Assembly: GCA_029204225.1 (NCBI GenBank)
Contig: CM055092.1
Coordinates: 10,011,806 to 10,075,805 of the forward strand
DNA from: Diphasiastrum complanatum
Lineage: Eukaryota; Streptophyta; Lycopodiopsida; Lycopodiales; Lycopodiaceae
DNA length: 64,000 bases
Direction of reading: 5' to 3'
Shown: in pieces, positions 40,447 to 51,530 of the stretch
Numbering within the stretch: the stretch's first letter is position 1
Layout: each line of letters opens with the position of its first letter
Program-made: the position numbers and the translations under genes
The notes under the pieces: model-generated
Database searches by the model: none
Seen by the model: the letters and a program-made list of their open reading frames with translations, nothing else
Told to the model about the DNA's origin: nothing

Positions 40447-40975
40447 CCTACTATTCACCAATGACTTTCCAACAAATGATGAACGATTTGTTCAGGCCAT
40501 ATTTGGGAAGATTCATAGTAGTGTTCTTGGATGATATTCTGGTCTTTAGTAAGACTTGGCGGAACATAAACAACATCTTAAGATTGTCTTGGACATCTTA
40601 AGAAAAGAAAAGCTCTTTGCCAAAGAGTCTGAGTGTGACTTTTTTGCTAAAGAGTTATCGTACTTGGGACATAAGATTTCTGAACGTGGTGTAGAAATAA
40701 AGGTCGTTCGTATCCAGAGGATTATTGAATGGCCAATTCTTACTACGGTTCGGGAAATCAATTCATTCTTGGATTTTGTGAGATTTTTTGGTCTGATGCT
40801 ACAGATTTAAAACGGAGACAAGCTAGATGGGCTGAGCTAATGCAATTATTTGACTTCTCAATACGATATTGTAAAGAAAGTCAAAACACTCTAGCGGATG
40901 CTTTGAGACGTTTATCGATGTTAGCCGATATTTTCGCATGGAAAATCGGGCTAATGATTGAAGCTTAAGTTCGCA
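40447..40975 (+). pseudogene. Gypsy-3 reverse transcriptase and RNase H fragments
   Basis: RT from [19 protein letters not shown] to FLDD at 40524-40535 (Phe in place of the usual Tyr), then [20 protein letters not shown] and YLGHKISERGVEIK. Near 40800 the sequence jumps to the end of RNase H (RRQARWAELMQLFDFSIRYC, NTLADALRRL). The Tyr-to-Phe change and the internal deletion show the copy is inactive. Confidence 0.82.
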
Positions 40976-41497
40976 ATAACTGAAAAACTGGCATGTAAAC
41001 CCGTTTATTAGAGAAAAATTGGCACAAATTGTCTTAGACCTGGGTCCTAGCCCACCCCTAAAGTGGCTAGGCACAGTTTAAAAGTAAAAAAATTGACTTT
41101 CTAGAAAACCCGGCAAAAATATTTTATGGTTAATTTTTGTAAAGACAGAGCCAAAAGTGCCGGTCCATCTAGAATTGGGTCCCAGCCCGCCCTAAATGAA
41201 GCTACATGAAAGTTTGCAGCTTTAGAAATGGCTGGCAACATATGGTTACCTAGTGCATTTTCAAGGAAACCATATTGTCGTGGGAGCCCTGGTCATGAAT
41301 GCCGAAAAAGTCAACTTTAGTCAAAGAGCCATCAAAGAAAAATATTTGTCGAAAACTATGAATTATGGGCAATACTGAAAACTTGCAGAAATCCTTACGG
41401 GTAAAATTGGGCAAATTACAAGAAAAATGGACAAAGTACGCAAATCAGTTGGTAATCCCAAGAAACCAAAAGCCAAGGGCCGGGCCAGTTGAGAACC
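40976..41497. other. Unassigned sequence between Gypsy-3 and Copia-B
   Basis: About 520 bp. It contains two related blocks, GGGTCCTAGCCC(A/G)CC near 41041 and GGGTCCCAGCCCGCC near 41175. No gene or border was seen. Confidence 0.4.
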
Positions 41498-42561
41498 GTG
41501 AGAAGAAAAATTCACCAAATATTCGCGACTCTCCTTCGATTCGGATGGAGTTCAGACGCGTTCGGTGGGCACTGCCAGCTGAAACACTCCTACAATCCTC
41601 CTACGGGTAGTCAGGTACTACTGATCTACGTTCATAAAATTAATATAGCATTCGACTTCATTTCAACCAAGGTGCGAAATTCGAAAAGAACAAGAAAACT
41701 CAGACATATTAAAATAAATAGCATAAGCACTCGATATTCAAGATCAGACACCACCAGAAAATAATCTATATTGATTTTCTCTGATTTCTTCATGGCACTG
41801 CATGTGAATCCACACAGTGCGTTGGCGTGAGAGAAGCACAGTTCTCTCACGAGTAGTAGTCTCGCTTTACTGGCGGACAATTGGATCTTCTGATCCTAGA
41901 CAGAATTGTCTTCTAGCATGCAGGCGGAGCTTCTGTCTGTGGTCATCTTGATTGCTTACTTGCATCAGACTTCTGATTTCTTTCTTACTTGCTTACTTGG
42001 TTACACACTATGTATCCTATTGATATATGTCAATTATTATTCAGTAAGTACAGTCTTTCTATGCAAATCTAAGATTAGAGTGATTAACCATCTACAACTA
42101 ACCAGAGAATTACAAGAGTGGCAGTTTAGCCACGACCTAGGGAGTATCTGCTGACGTCATGCCATCAGGTCAGATCTCTGTACTTCTGGTACTTACGTGA
42201 TCTCTGGTGGTACTCCTTGGAGCGTGAGGACAGAACAAGTTTTGTTTCCACCGTTGGTTTCGTTTACCTTGTTCGTCTTTCTCTCGTATAGGACCACAAG
42301 GAAGTCTCGTTCGTGGATCGTTCGTGTTCGCAAACCGTTGGTCTTCGTCTTCGTTGACTTTCGTGTTCACGAAACTCTTCGTGTTTTGTGTCTATAGATG
42401 TTTGAGTTCGCAAACATGTTTGTCATCATCTTCGTTGGCTCTCGTGTTCGTGAAACTCTTAGTGTTTCGTGTCTTCAAATGTTCGAGTTCGTGAACCTGC
42501 TCATCAGGCGAGGGGCCGTAAGCTAGCAAGGCTTTGTATTCAGAAACACTTTGTTTCTTCA
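41498..42561 (-). repeat. 3' LTR of Copia-B (minus strand, slightly truncated)
   Basis: Starts TGAAGAAACAAAG at 42561 on the minus strand and matches the Copia-A LTRs throughout. The terminal part ending TCTTCA is missing at 41498. With the Copia-A 5' LTR it forms a large inverted repeat. Confidence 0.85.
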
Positions 42562-42796
42562 GCTCCCTCTCAAAGCGTGGTAGCTTTGTGATCCCGAGAC
42601 TGCTCCTTTTCCTCTCAAAGAGTCCTTTGTCCAGAGCCTTTGTGAAGATGTCGGCAACCATATCTTTCGTTCCGATAAAGGTGGTTTGCGTCATCTTCTT
42701 CTCAATGAGATCCCTGATCAAGTGATACTTGATCGCAATGTGCTTTGTCCTGGAATGAAACACGGGATCCTTCGTGAAGTGTATTTGAAGAAACAA
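42392..42796 (-). pseudogene. Copia-B RNase H C-terminus
   Basis: Codes DPVFHSRTKHIAIKYHLIRD, TTFIGTKDMVADIFTKALDK and GLFERKRSSLGI, then continues into LTR-encoded residues. The upstream remainder of RNase H (LQMDNTSA) is found at 49190 and beyond on the same strand, because Copia-A sits between them. The first few codons at 42786-42796 belong to the Copia-A LTR. Confidence 0.85.
42781..42785. repeat. Left target-site duplication GTATT of Copia-A
   Basis: GTATT precedes the LTR start and matches 49184-49188 exactly. Confidence 0.9.
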
Positions 42797-43854
42797 AGTG
42801 TTTCTGAATACAAAGCCTTGCTAGCTTGCGGCCCCTTGATTGATGAACATGTTTGCGAAACTCGAACATCTGAAGACATGAAACACGAAGAGTTTTGCGA
42901 ACACGAAAGTCAATGAAGACGAAGACCAACATGTTCGCGAACTCGAACATCTGAAGACGTGAAACATGAAGAGTTTCGTGAACACGAACGATCCAAGAAC
43001 GAGATTCCCTTGTGGTCCTATACGAGAGAAAGACGAACGAGGTAAACGAAACTAACAGTGCAAACGAAACCCGTTCTGTCCTCACGCTCCAAGGAGTACC
43101 ACCAGAGATCATGCAAGTACCAGAAGTACAAATATCTGACCTGATGGCATAACGTCAGCAGATACTCCCTACGTCGTGGCTAAACTACCACTCTTGTAAT
43201 TCTTTGGTTAGTTGTAGATGGTCAATCACTCTAATCTTAGATTTGCATAGAGAGACTGTACTTACTGAATAATACTTGACATATATCAATAGGATACACA
43301 ATGTGTAACCGTGTAAGAAAAGAAGAACAAGAAGTAGTCTGATGCTAGTAAGCAATCAAGACGAACAAAGACGAAAGTTCCGCCTGCGTGCGAGAAGACA
43401 ATTCTGCCTAGGATCAGAAGATCCGATTGTCCGCTAATAAAACGAGACTAATACTCGTGAGAGAACCGTGCTTCTCTCACGCCAACGCACTGCGTGGATT
43501 CGCATGCAGTGCCCTAAAGAAACCAGAGAAAATCAATATATATTATTTTCTGGTTGTGTCTGATCTTGAATGTCGAATGCTTATGCTGTTTATTTTAATA
43601 TGTCTGAGTTTTCTTGTTCCCCTTGAATTTTGCACCTTAGTTGAAATGACGTTGAATGCTATATTAATTTTATGAACGTAGATCAGTAGTACCTGACTAC
43701 TCTCTGGAGGATTGTAGGAGTGTTTCAACTGGCAGTGTTCAGCGAACGCATATGAACTCCATCCAAATCTCAAAGGAGAGTCGCGAATGTTTCGTGAATT
43801 TTTCTTCTCACGATTCTCATCAATGATATCGGAGCGCTGACTCGATTCTATTCA
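42786..43854 (+). repeat. 5' LTR of Copia-A
   Basis: Begins TGAAGAAACAAAG and ends TTCTATTCA. The first 300 bp contain two copies of an about 82-bp block rich in TCGCGAA/CACGAA motifs (GAACATCTGAAGAC ... AACACGAA). Confidence 0.92.
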
Positions 43855-43855
43855 G

Positions 43856-43867
43856 TGGTATCAGAGC
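43856..43867 (+). promoter_or_regulatory. Primer-binding site of Copia-A (tRNA-iMet)
   Basis: TGGTATCAGAGC, one base after the LTR end. Confidence 0.92.
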
Positions 43868-43968
43868 TACCTTGTCATATTCTGACATAGCCGAGAAGCT
43901 AGCAGATCCAGGAGGCCAAGCATTCAGACAATCAACCAAACGACAAGAAAAACAGACTTCAAGAAGCA

Positions 43969-44545
43969 ATGGCTTCAATCAGCAACATGCAGAACAAGAT
44001 CTACACTATACTTAATTCTTTAAGATCTAACTTTCTAGCCTGGAAAGTTAAGACATCTTTGATACTCAAGGACGAAGGACTCTTCCCCTGGGTGGATGGC
44101 ACAGAAGAAATGCCTATGACAACAGGCAAGGAGCTACGCAAATGGAGGGAGAAAAGAGACAAGGCAGTAGCCTTGCTATCATCTTCCATCGAAGATAACC
44201 TTACACTTGACCTGGCTACACTCTCCAAAGCTAAGGAGATGTGGGATCCTCATAAGATTTCAGATGAAATCAAGAAGTCAGATTATGATGTTGGAAGATC
44301 AGCTGACGAATCTACAATGGGATGGAAAAGACCTCACCTCTTTCGTGAGAAAGATGAAGGATCTGTTTCTATCACTACACAACTCAGGAGCAGAGAATGC
44401 AGTATCAGCTGAGAAGCAGCTCACATATCTGTTGAGAGCATTACCCATAACTTTCCAGACGACACGAACCCTGCATGCGAAAGATCCTACCACAAACCTC
44501 GAAAAGGCGATTGTCGAGATTCGAGAGGAAGTCGAAGTATTTTAG
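43969..44545 (+). pseudogene. Copia-A gag
   Basis: The ATG at 43969 starts MASISNMQNKIYTILNSLRS, followed by NFLAWKVKTSLILKDEGLFP, a Copia gag (DUF4219/UBN2-like) start. A frameshift near 44290 moves the protein to the +1 frame, which continues LTNLQWDGKDLTSFVRKMKD and LLRALPITFQT to a stop at 44543-44545. It would be the capsid domain. The protein resumes afterwards with the zinc knuckles. Confidence 0.85.
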
Positions 44546-44764
44546 GCTAGAAATCAAAAGGTATTGTAGAAAAGAAAATTAGATAGCCAGAGAGCATCTT
44601 GATCACAAAGATGGTTCTGACCAGGCACTCTACGACAACAAAGAAAAATCAAAGAAACAGTTCAAGCCTAAGAGGGAGTAGAATCAGAGGCAGGATCATG
44701 ACCAGCAAGCAGAAGGGACCAGCAAAAGCAACTGGAAGACCAAAGAGAGGTCGAAACAACAACA

Positions 44765-45300
44765 TGTGACAAGAAGGCCTACATGAGATGCAGAAGAGAC
44801 GGGCATACAGTAGATACCTGCTGGCTCAATCCCAAGATTGAGTGTATCCATTGCCATAAGAAGGGCCATGCATCCATGGATTGCCACTAGAACCCAAGAA
44901 ATAGATCAGCACAGAATAGACAGGAGAACGATAATAGTTCTTCCTATGTCGAGGAGCCCAAGAGCTCAAAGATGGGTGAAGAAAGAATGAACAAAAATTG
45001 TTCGACCACCTACATCTGTGAAGATATGTGTGCAGCATCAACGTTTCACACGCACGAGGTGATCCTGGATTCAAGAGCCACCTCGCACTTCGTGACATCA
45101 AGACGAATCATGTCTGATTTCAGAAGTGCAGATCCCTCAAGATTCGTAGTTCTTGGAGATGGATCCAGACATCAAGTGAATGACATTGGTTCACTCTGGC
45201 TAACGAAGCATGCAACATGCCAGCACCAGCACACTCATTGCTCAAGGCAGAAGAAAAGGGAACCTATATCATCTGAAGGTACACCTACTTGCAGATCAGG
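44765..45300 (+). pseudogene. Copia-A zinc knuckles and protease
   Basis: Two CCHC knuckles. The first reads YMRCRRDGHTVDTC, with Tyr where the first Cys belongs. The second, CIHCHKKGHASMDC (44843-44884), is complete. The aspartic protease active site at 45068 reads DSRATSHF instead of DSGATSHF, a Gly-to-Arg change expected to kill activity. Conserved VLGDGSRHQVNDIG follows. A deletion shortly after joins to HDDSPDTLWHRRL. Confidence 0.85.
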
Positions 45301-46320
45301 TGCATCAGACTCATGACGACTCGCCAGACACTCTCTGGCACAGAAGACTCTACCACATGAACACAATGGCACTCTACCAGGCAAGTCATCATAGAGCAAT
45401 AACAGGGGTCAGGATCTCGAATGCAACCAATTTGGCCACCTGTGATGCATGTTTGAAAGGCACGATGTCACGTACACCATTCGTCAAAGACTCCTACAGA
45501 ACGACAAAGATTCTGGAGCTGGTGCACTCTGACATCTGCGATCCATTCAACTTGATCTCAGTAGGAGGTTCAAAATATTATATAACCTTCATTGATGATT
45601 ATAGCAAGTTTGCCAGAGTGTATTTTATTCAGAATAAATTTGAAGCACTCGATAAATTCATAGAATATGTGAATTGGACTGAGAGATGCACAGGCAGCAA
45701 GGTGAAGCAAATCAGAATAGATCGAGGTGGCGAATATATCTCGAATCGCTTCATTGACTTCTTCAATGATCATGGCATCATTCACAGAAGAACTGTAGCC
45801 TACACACTGTAGCACAATGGTGTTGCTGAACGAAAGACCAGGACCCTAATGGAAGCAGCCAGATGCATGATGGCCTATTCGAAGGCTCCAAGGGCACTGT
45901 GGGCTGAAGCAGTAGCTACATCCGCATACATCCAGAACAGGACAAGTAAATCTGGTATTTCTCACACGACACCACATGAACTATGGTGGGGTAGAAAGCC
46001 CAACCTGTCTCACGTCAGAATATTTGGCTGTGCAGCATATGCACATATTCCTGATAAACTTTGCAAGAAGCTTAATGAGAAAGCCCAACAAGGATTTCTA
46101 GTAGGTTATGACAATAATTCGTCATACTACAGAATCTACATGCCAGACATGAACATTGTAAAAATAGTGAGGGATGTCAAATTCGACAAGAGTAGGACAA
46201 TGGACAACGAGACCCTGTTAGCTATGAAGTTCTGGAAAGACAGTACCATGACCTGCCGCCAACGTCCGAGGGAGCAGAGGACGAATACGAAAACGAAGCT
46301 TTTCGAGTCATCTCCCATAT
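45300..46320 (+). pseudogene. Copia-A integrase
   Basis: GAG-pre-integrase block (LWHRRLYHMN ... CDACLKG) and core: LVHSDICDPF, IRIDRGGEYISN and NGVAERKTRTLMEAARCMMA keep the D, D and E residues. A TAG at 45810-45812 interrupts the TPQQNG-type block just before HNGVAE. The downstream block GCAAYAHIPDKLCKKL with VGYDNNSSYYRIY is intact. It would integrate cDNA. Confidence 0.88.
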
Positions 46321-47330
46321 GAGCAACGGATCAGACGAAGAGAGATTCGAGAGGCAGCCTGCCGCCGCAGTTCCTGTAAACCAAGATGGTTCCGGACAGA
46401 GCAGAGCAGACAAGGGCAAAGGCATAGCTGTTCCGGGAGGATCTCCCAAAGGGTCGACAAGACCACAAAGAGCGCCAGCAAGATTTGTGCCAGACAGCTC
46501 AGCTTTCACATCAGAAGAATTCTGCGGGTTCAGTGGTGAACCACAGACATTTGAGGAGGCGATTGAAGGTCCAAAAAAGGACAAATGGATCCAAGCCATG
46601 AACGAAGAGATGGAGTCCATGAGGAAGAACCAGGTATGGACGTTGGAGACATTACCTCATAAGCGCAAGACTGTCAAATGCAAATGGGTTTTCAAACTCA
46701 AATATGGACCGGACGGGAGTGTGACGAAATACAAGGCAAGACTGGTAGCGAAGGGTTTCTCTCAGAGATACAGTATTGACTATTCTGAAACGTTCTCTCC
46801 AGTCCTCAAACATTCGTCCCTATAACTGTTGTTTGCATATGTAGCAGCTTATGACCTCAGGATCCACATTGTGTATGAGAAGACAGCCTTCTTGCATGGC
46901 GAATTAGACGAAGAGGTCTACATGGATCAACCCCCAAGATTTGTCTCGAATTCACTTCCTGACTATGTATGCAGAATGCATAGAAGCATCTACGGTCTGA
47001 AGCAATCAGCCCGCCAATGTTATAAGAAAAAGGATCAGACCCTGAAATCATTGGGATTCAAGCCTCTGTTGGTTGACTCCAATGTGTATGTCAGAGTTAC
47101 AGATGGATAGATCATCATAGTGGCTGTATATGTGGATGACACTCTGATACTTTGCAGGAGTGAGTAGCTAATTGCTGAAGTAAAGACAGAGATCTCGAAA
47201 CATTTCGAGATAGTAGATTTGGGAGAAGCCAGGTGTTACCTAGGCTTACAAATTGAAAGAGACTATGAGTAAGGCAAGTTATACCTTCACCAATCCCGAT
47301 ACACCCACAAGATCCTAGAGGATTTTGGGA
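46319..47330 (+). pseudogene. Copia-A reverse transcriptase
   Basis: [40 protein letters not shown], then TAA at 46823 (Arg position of SLRLLFAY), AFLHGELDEEVYMDQPP, SIYGLKQSARQCYKK, TAG at 47108 (Gln), YVDD at 47129-47140, TAG at 47164, and TAA at 47269. The minus-strand Copia-B has CAG at the site of the 47108 TAG (complement of 49971-49973), so that stop is a C-to-T mutation in this copy. Confidence 0.9.
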
Positions 47331-48116
47331 TGCTGAACTTCAAAGGAGCAAACACTCCAATGCTCGTAGGAACGGTGCTAACAAATGACGACTATCCAAA
47401 GACTAAGGAAGAAAGAGAACAGATGCAGCTCACTCCCTATAGAAGGCTGATAGGTTCACTGATGTACCTTGCAGACAACACACATCCTGATATTGCTTAT
47501 GCAGTATTCAAGATGAGCCAATTCTACATGAATCCGAGCTCGACACATTGGAAGATTGCGAAATGAATTTTGCAATATCTTCAATTAACGAGGGATTATG
47601 GCTTGTGTTATTGTCCTGGTGTAGGTCTCAAGATACTTTCCTACAGCGACGTCAGCTGGGCATCTCTCAGGGATGATTGTAAAAGCGTTTCAGGAGGATG
47701 CACCATCGCATCAGGAGCAGTAGTTCTCTGGGTCAGCAAGAAGCAGACCATTGTAGCCCAGTCGTCCTGCGAAGCAGAGTACATAGCAGCAACAAAGATG
47801 GCCAACGAAATAATTTGGCTAAGGCAGTTCCTGGTCGAATTGGGCGAAACAAGGAATGAGTCACTGGTCTTGCAGATGGACAACACCTTTGCAATACACC
47901 TCAAAAAGGATCTCGTGTTCCATTCTAGGACGAAGCACATTGCAATCAAGTATCACTTGATCAGGGATCTCATTGAGAAGAAGATGATGCAAACCACCTT
48001 CATCGGAATGAAAGATGTGGTTGCTGACATCTTCACAAAGGCTCTGGACAAAGGACTCTTTGCGAGGCAAAGGAGCAGTCTCGAGATCATAAGGCTACCA
48101 TGCTTTGAGAGGGAGC
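47330..48116 (+). pseudogene. Copia-A RNase H
   Basis: YRRLIGSLMYLADNTHPDIA, TGA at 47564 (Arg or Gln position), ILQYLQLTRDYGLCYC, SYSDVSWASLRDDCKSVSGG, QSSCEAEYIAATKMANEIIW, FHSRTKHIAIKYHLIRDLIE, IFTKALDKGLFARQRSSL. The reading frame runs on past the purine tract into the LTR and ends only at about 48370. The true family terminus is therefore inside or just before the LTR. Confidence 0.9.
48104..48116 (+). promoter_or_regulatory. Polypurine tract of Copia-A
   Basis: TTTGAGAGGGAGC ends at the LTR start TGAAGA. The purine core GAGAGGGAG is shared with Copia-B. Confidence 0.75.
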
Positions 48117-49183
48117 TGAAGAAACAAAGTGTTTCTGAATACAAAGCCTTGCTAGCTTGCGGCCCCTCGATTGACAAACATGTTCGTGAAACTCGAACAT
48201 CTGAAGACACGAAACACGAAGACTTTCGCGAACACGAAAGTCAACAAAGACAAAGACCAACATGTTTGCGAACTCAAACATCTGAAGACGCGAAACACGA
48301 AGAGGTAACAAACACGAACGATCAACAAACGAGATTTCTTTGCGGTCCTATACGAGAGAAAGACGAATGAGGTAAACGAAACCAACGGTGGAAACGAAAC
48401 TCATTCTGTCCTCGCACTCCCAAGGAGTACCACCAGAGATCATACAAGCATAAGAAGTACAGAGATTTGACATAATGGCATGACGTCAGCAGACACTCCC
48501 TAGGTCATGGCTAGACTGCCACTCTTGTAATTCTCTGGTTAGTTGTAGATGGTTAATCACTATAATATTAGATTTGCATAGAGAGACTGTACTTACTGAA
48601 TAATACTTGACATATATTAATAGGATACATAGTGTGTAACCATAGAAGAAAAGCAAAAAAAGAAGGAGTCTGATGCTAGTAAGTAGAAGATGAACACAGA
48701 CAGAAGCTCCGTCTGCGTGCAAGAAGACAATTCTGTCTAGGATCAGAAGATCCGATTGTCTGCTAGTAAAGTGAGACTACTACTCGTGAGAGAACCGTGC
48801 TTCTCTCATGCCAACGCACTGCGTGGATTCGCATGCAGTGCCCTGAAAAAACTAGAGAAAATCAATATAGATTATTTTCTAGCTGTGTTTGATCTTGAAT
48901 GTCGAATGCTTATGCTGTTTATTTTAATATGTCTAAGTTTTCTTGTTCCCCCTGAATTCCGCACCTCAGTTGAAATGACGTTAAATGCTATATTAATTTT
49001 ATGAACGTAGATCAGTAGTACCTGACTACCCTTTGGAGGATTGTAGGAGTGTTTCAGTTGGTAGTGTTCAGCGAACGCATATGAACTCCATCCGAATCTC
49101 GAAGGAGAGTCGCGAATGTTTCGTGAATTTTTCTTCTCACGATTCTCATCAATGATATCGGAGCGCTGACTCGATTCTCTTCA
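48117..49183 (+). repeat. 3' LTR of Copia-A
   Basis: 1067 bp, TGAAGA...TCTTCA, followed by the GTATT duplication at 49184-49188. Confidence 0.93.
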
Positions 49184-49188
49184 GTATT
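49184..49188. repeat. Right target-site duplication GTATT of Copia-A
   Basis: Exact match to 42781-42785. Confidence 0.9.
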
Positions 49189-49189
49189 G

Positions 49190-50560
49190 CAGAGGTGTTG
49201 TCCATCTGCAAGACGAGTGGCTCGTTTCTTGTTTCGCCCAATTCGTCCAGAAACTACCTTAGCCAAATTATTTTGTTGGCCATCTTTGCTACTGCTACGT
49301 ATTCTGCTTCGTAGGACGACTGGGCTACAATGGTCTGCTTCTTGATGACCCAAAGAACTGCTGCTCTTGATGCGATGGTGCATCCTCTTAGACGCTTTTA
49401 CAGTCGTCCTTGAGAGATGCCCAACTGGCGTCACTGTAGGAAAGTATCTTGAGACCTGCACCACAACAATAACACAAGCCATAATCTCTCGTTAATTGAA
49501 GATATTGCAAAATTTGTTTCACAATCTTCCAATGTGTCGAGCCTGGATACGTGCAGAATTGGCTCATTCTGAATACTACATAAGCAATATCAGGACATGT
49601 GTTGTCTACAAGGTACATTAGTGAACCTATCAGCCTTTTGTAGGGAGTGAGCTACATCTGTTCTCTTTCTTCCTCAATCTTTGGACAGTCGTCATTTGTT
49701 AGCACCGTTTCTGCAAGCATTGGAGTGTTCGCTCCTTTGCAGTTCAGCATCCCAAAGTCCTCTAGGATCTTCTAGGTGTATCTAGACTGGTGAAGGTATA
49801 ACTTGTCTCCCTCATAGTCTCTTTCAATTTGTAAGCCTAGGTAACACCTGTCTTCTCCCAGATCTACTATCTCGAAATGTTTTTGAGATGTCTGTCTTTA
49901 CTTCAACAATTAGCTACTCACTCCTACAAAGTATCAGAGTGTCGTCCGCATATACAACCACTATGATGATCTGTCCATCTGTAACTCTGACATACACATT
50001 GGAGTCAGCTAACAGAGGCTTGAATCCCAATGATTTCAGGGCCTGATCCTTCTTCTTGTACCATTGTCAGGCTGATTGCTTCAGACTGTAGATGCTTCTA
50101 TGCATTCGACATACATAGTCAGGAAGTGAATTCGAGACAAATCCTGGGGGTTGATCCATGTAGACCTCTTCGTCTAATTCGCCATGCAAGAAGGCTGTCT
50201 TCTCATCCACAATGTGGATCCTGAGGTCATAAGCTCCTGCATATGTGAACAACAGATGTAGGGACGAATGTTTGATGACAGGAGAGAAGGTTTCAAAATA
50301 GTCAATACCATATCTCTGAGAGAAAGCCTTTGTTACCAGTCTTGCTTCGTATTTGGTCACACTCCTATCTTGTCCATATTTGAGTTTGAAAACCCATTTG
50401 CATTTGACAGTCTTCCGCTTATGAGGTAATGGCTTCAACGTCCATATCTGGTTCTTCCTCATGGACTCCATCTCTTCGTTCATGGCTTGGATCCATTTGT
50501 CCTTTTTGGACCTCCAATCGCCTCCTTGAATGTCTGTGGTTCGCCACTGAACCCGCAAAA
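49190..50560 (-). pseudogene. Copia-B reverse transcriptase and RNase H
   Basis: Read leftwards: [69 protein letters not shown], then a YADD-type catalytic box near 49950 in a different frame, RCYLGLQIERDYE, and YLVDNTCPDIAYVVFRMSQF with SYSDASWASLKDDCKSV of RNase H. It ends LVLQMDNTSA at the insertion site. Multiple frameshifts and stops are present, and it cannot code for an active enzyme. Confidence 0.85.
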
Positions 50561-50770
50561 TTCTTCTGATGTGAAAGCTGAGCTACCTGGCATGAATCTT
50601 GCTGGCGCCCTTTGTGGTGTGGTTGACCTTCTGGGAGATCTTCCCAAAACGCTATGCCTTTGCCCTTGTCTACTCTGCTCGGTCCGGAACCATCTTGGTT
50701 TACAGGAACTGTGGCGGCAAGTTGCCTCTCAAATCTTTCTTCGTCTGATTCGTCACTCGGATGGGAGTTG

Positions 50771-51530
50771 TGTACTAAAGTTCAATGTGAAAATATGCAT
50801 GAAGAGTGGTTTTGGTCAAATCATGGATGCATAGATAATAATTTTTGTTTATGTTTTGGATGCATGCAGCATGTAACTGTGTCTTTCTACATAGATATTG
50901 TGGGTAGATGGCAGAAAAAATGGTATAAACAATATTATTCCAAAGCGTTTACGCAATAATTTATCGTATAAGACCACCGAGAATAAAATGGTTGCCGAAA
51001 GAAAGAGAAGATTAACCGCAAGCTAAGAGAAGAGCTTTGCATTCAGATAGATGTGGCAGTGTTTCAGAAGTTGTTACATGTGGACCATCATTGACAATAG
51101 ATAGCGAAAACATAGATCGATGTGTTGGCACCAATGACACCATTCGAGCATTCCCTACCCCTGAACATGTGCATACAAACCAATTGTACATGACTCCAGA
51201 TCTTGAAAGCAAGTCTGAGAGGACACGTAGAGTGAATCGAAGATGAATGACAAAGAGAAGAAATTTAGCTTTGCAGTTCTCTTTGGTTGAGCCTATTGTT
51301 ATGTCTGGATGCAATGAAACAATTTATGTATAGGAGCTACAAACAATAGTAAATGAGAATTTGACATGCATGCCAAGTGTTTGTGATATTATGACACCAG
51401 TTCCATTTACACCTAGCATACGGGATCAACCTATTGATATGCAAGTTGTTTCTACTCCATCTAATAGAAACAAACGTACATCATTGTCATTTTTTTTTAA
51501 ATTGCATGGAGTGAGAAAACACCTTCCTGT
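50771..51530. other. Unassigned sequence between Copia-B and the Helitron fragment
   Basis: AT-rich. Short open frames on both strands have no recognised homology. It may be the decayed N-terminal part of the Helitron gene, but no conserved block could be aligned before about 51540. Confidence 0.4.

Larger units (their letters stand above)
38720..40975 (+). mobile_element. Internally deleted Gypsy element Gypsy-3
   Basis: iMet-type PBS, a long noncoding leader with a three-copy tandem repeat, a short gag start, then a direct jump into Gypsy reverse transcriptase and the tail of RNase H. Protease, most of gag, integrase and the 3' LTR are missing. It is a different Gypsy family from Gypsy-1 and Gypsy-2, judged from the RT residues. 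Confidence 0.8.
41498..42785 (-). mobile_element. Reverse-strand Copia-B, left part (RNase H end and 3' LTR)
   Basis: The left part of a minus-strand Copia interrupted by Copia-A. Reading leftwards: RNase H end (FTKDPVFHSRTKHIAIKYHL, FTKALDKGLFERKRSS), purine tract GAGAGGGAGC (complement at 42562-42571), then the 3' LTR (42561 down to 41498). The LTR is cut about 45 bp short of its expected end. The right part continues at 49184. Confidence 0.88.
42786..49183 (+). mobile_element. Full-length Copia retrotransposon Copia-A, nested in Copia-B
   Basis: 6398 bp with LTRs 42786-43854 and 48117-49183 (1069 and 1067 bp), tips TGAAGA and TCTTCA, an iMet-type PBS, gag-PR-INT-RT-RH and a purine tract. 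It is flanked by perfect GTATT duplications. It belongs to the same family as the minus-strand Copia it landed in. The LTRs differ by roughly 10 percent by eye, so the insertion is old, and the coding region carries many stops. Confidence 0.95.
49184..50770 (-). mobile_element. Reverse-strand Copia-B, right part (RT and RNase H)
   Basis: Continues the minus-strand Copia split by Copia-A. From right to left it holds the linker, RT and most of RNase H. Homology to Copia-A stops at about 50770 (Copia-A position about 46315), so gag, protease, integrase and the 5' LTR are missing. The cause is 5' truncation or deletion. Confidence 0.88.

Noticed and set aside
42536-42800. Hairpin gene or terminal inverted repeat of a DNA transposon at the Copia-A/Copia-B joint
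   Set aside because: The palindrome is explained by two same-family LTRs in opposite orientation, with a GTATT target duplication.
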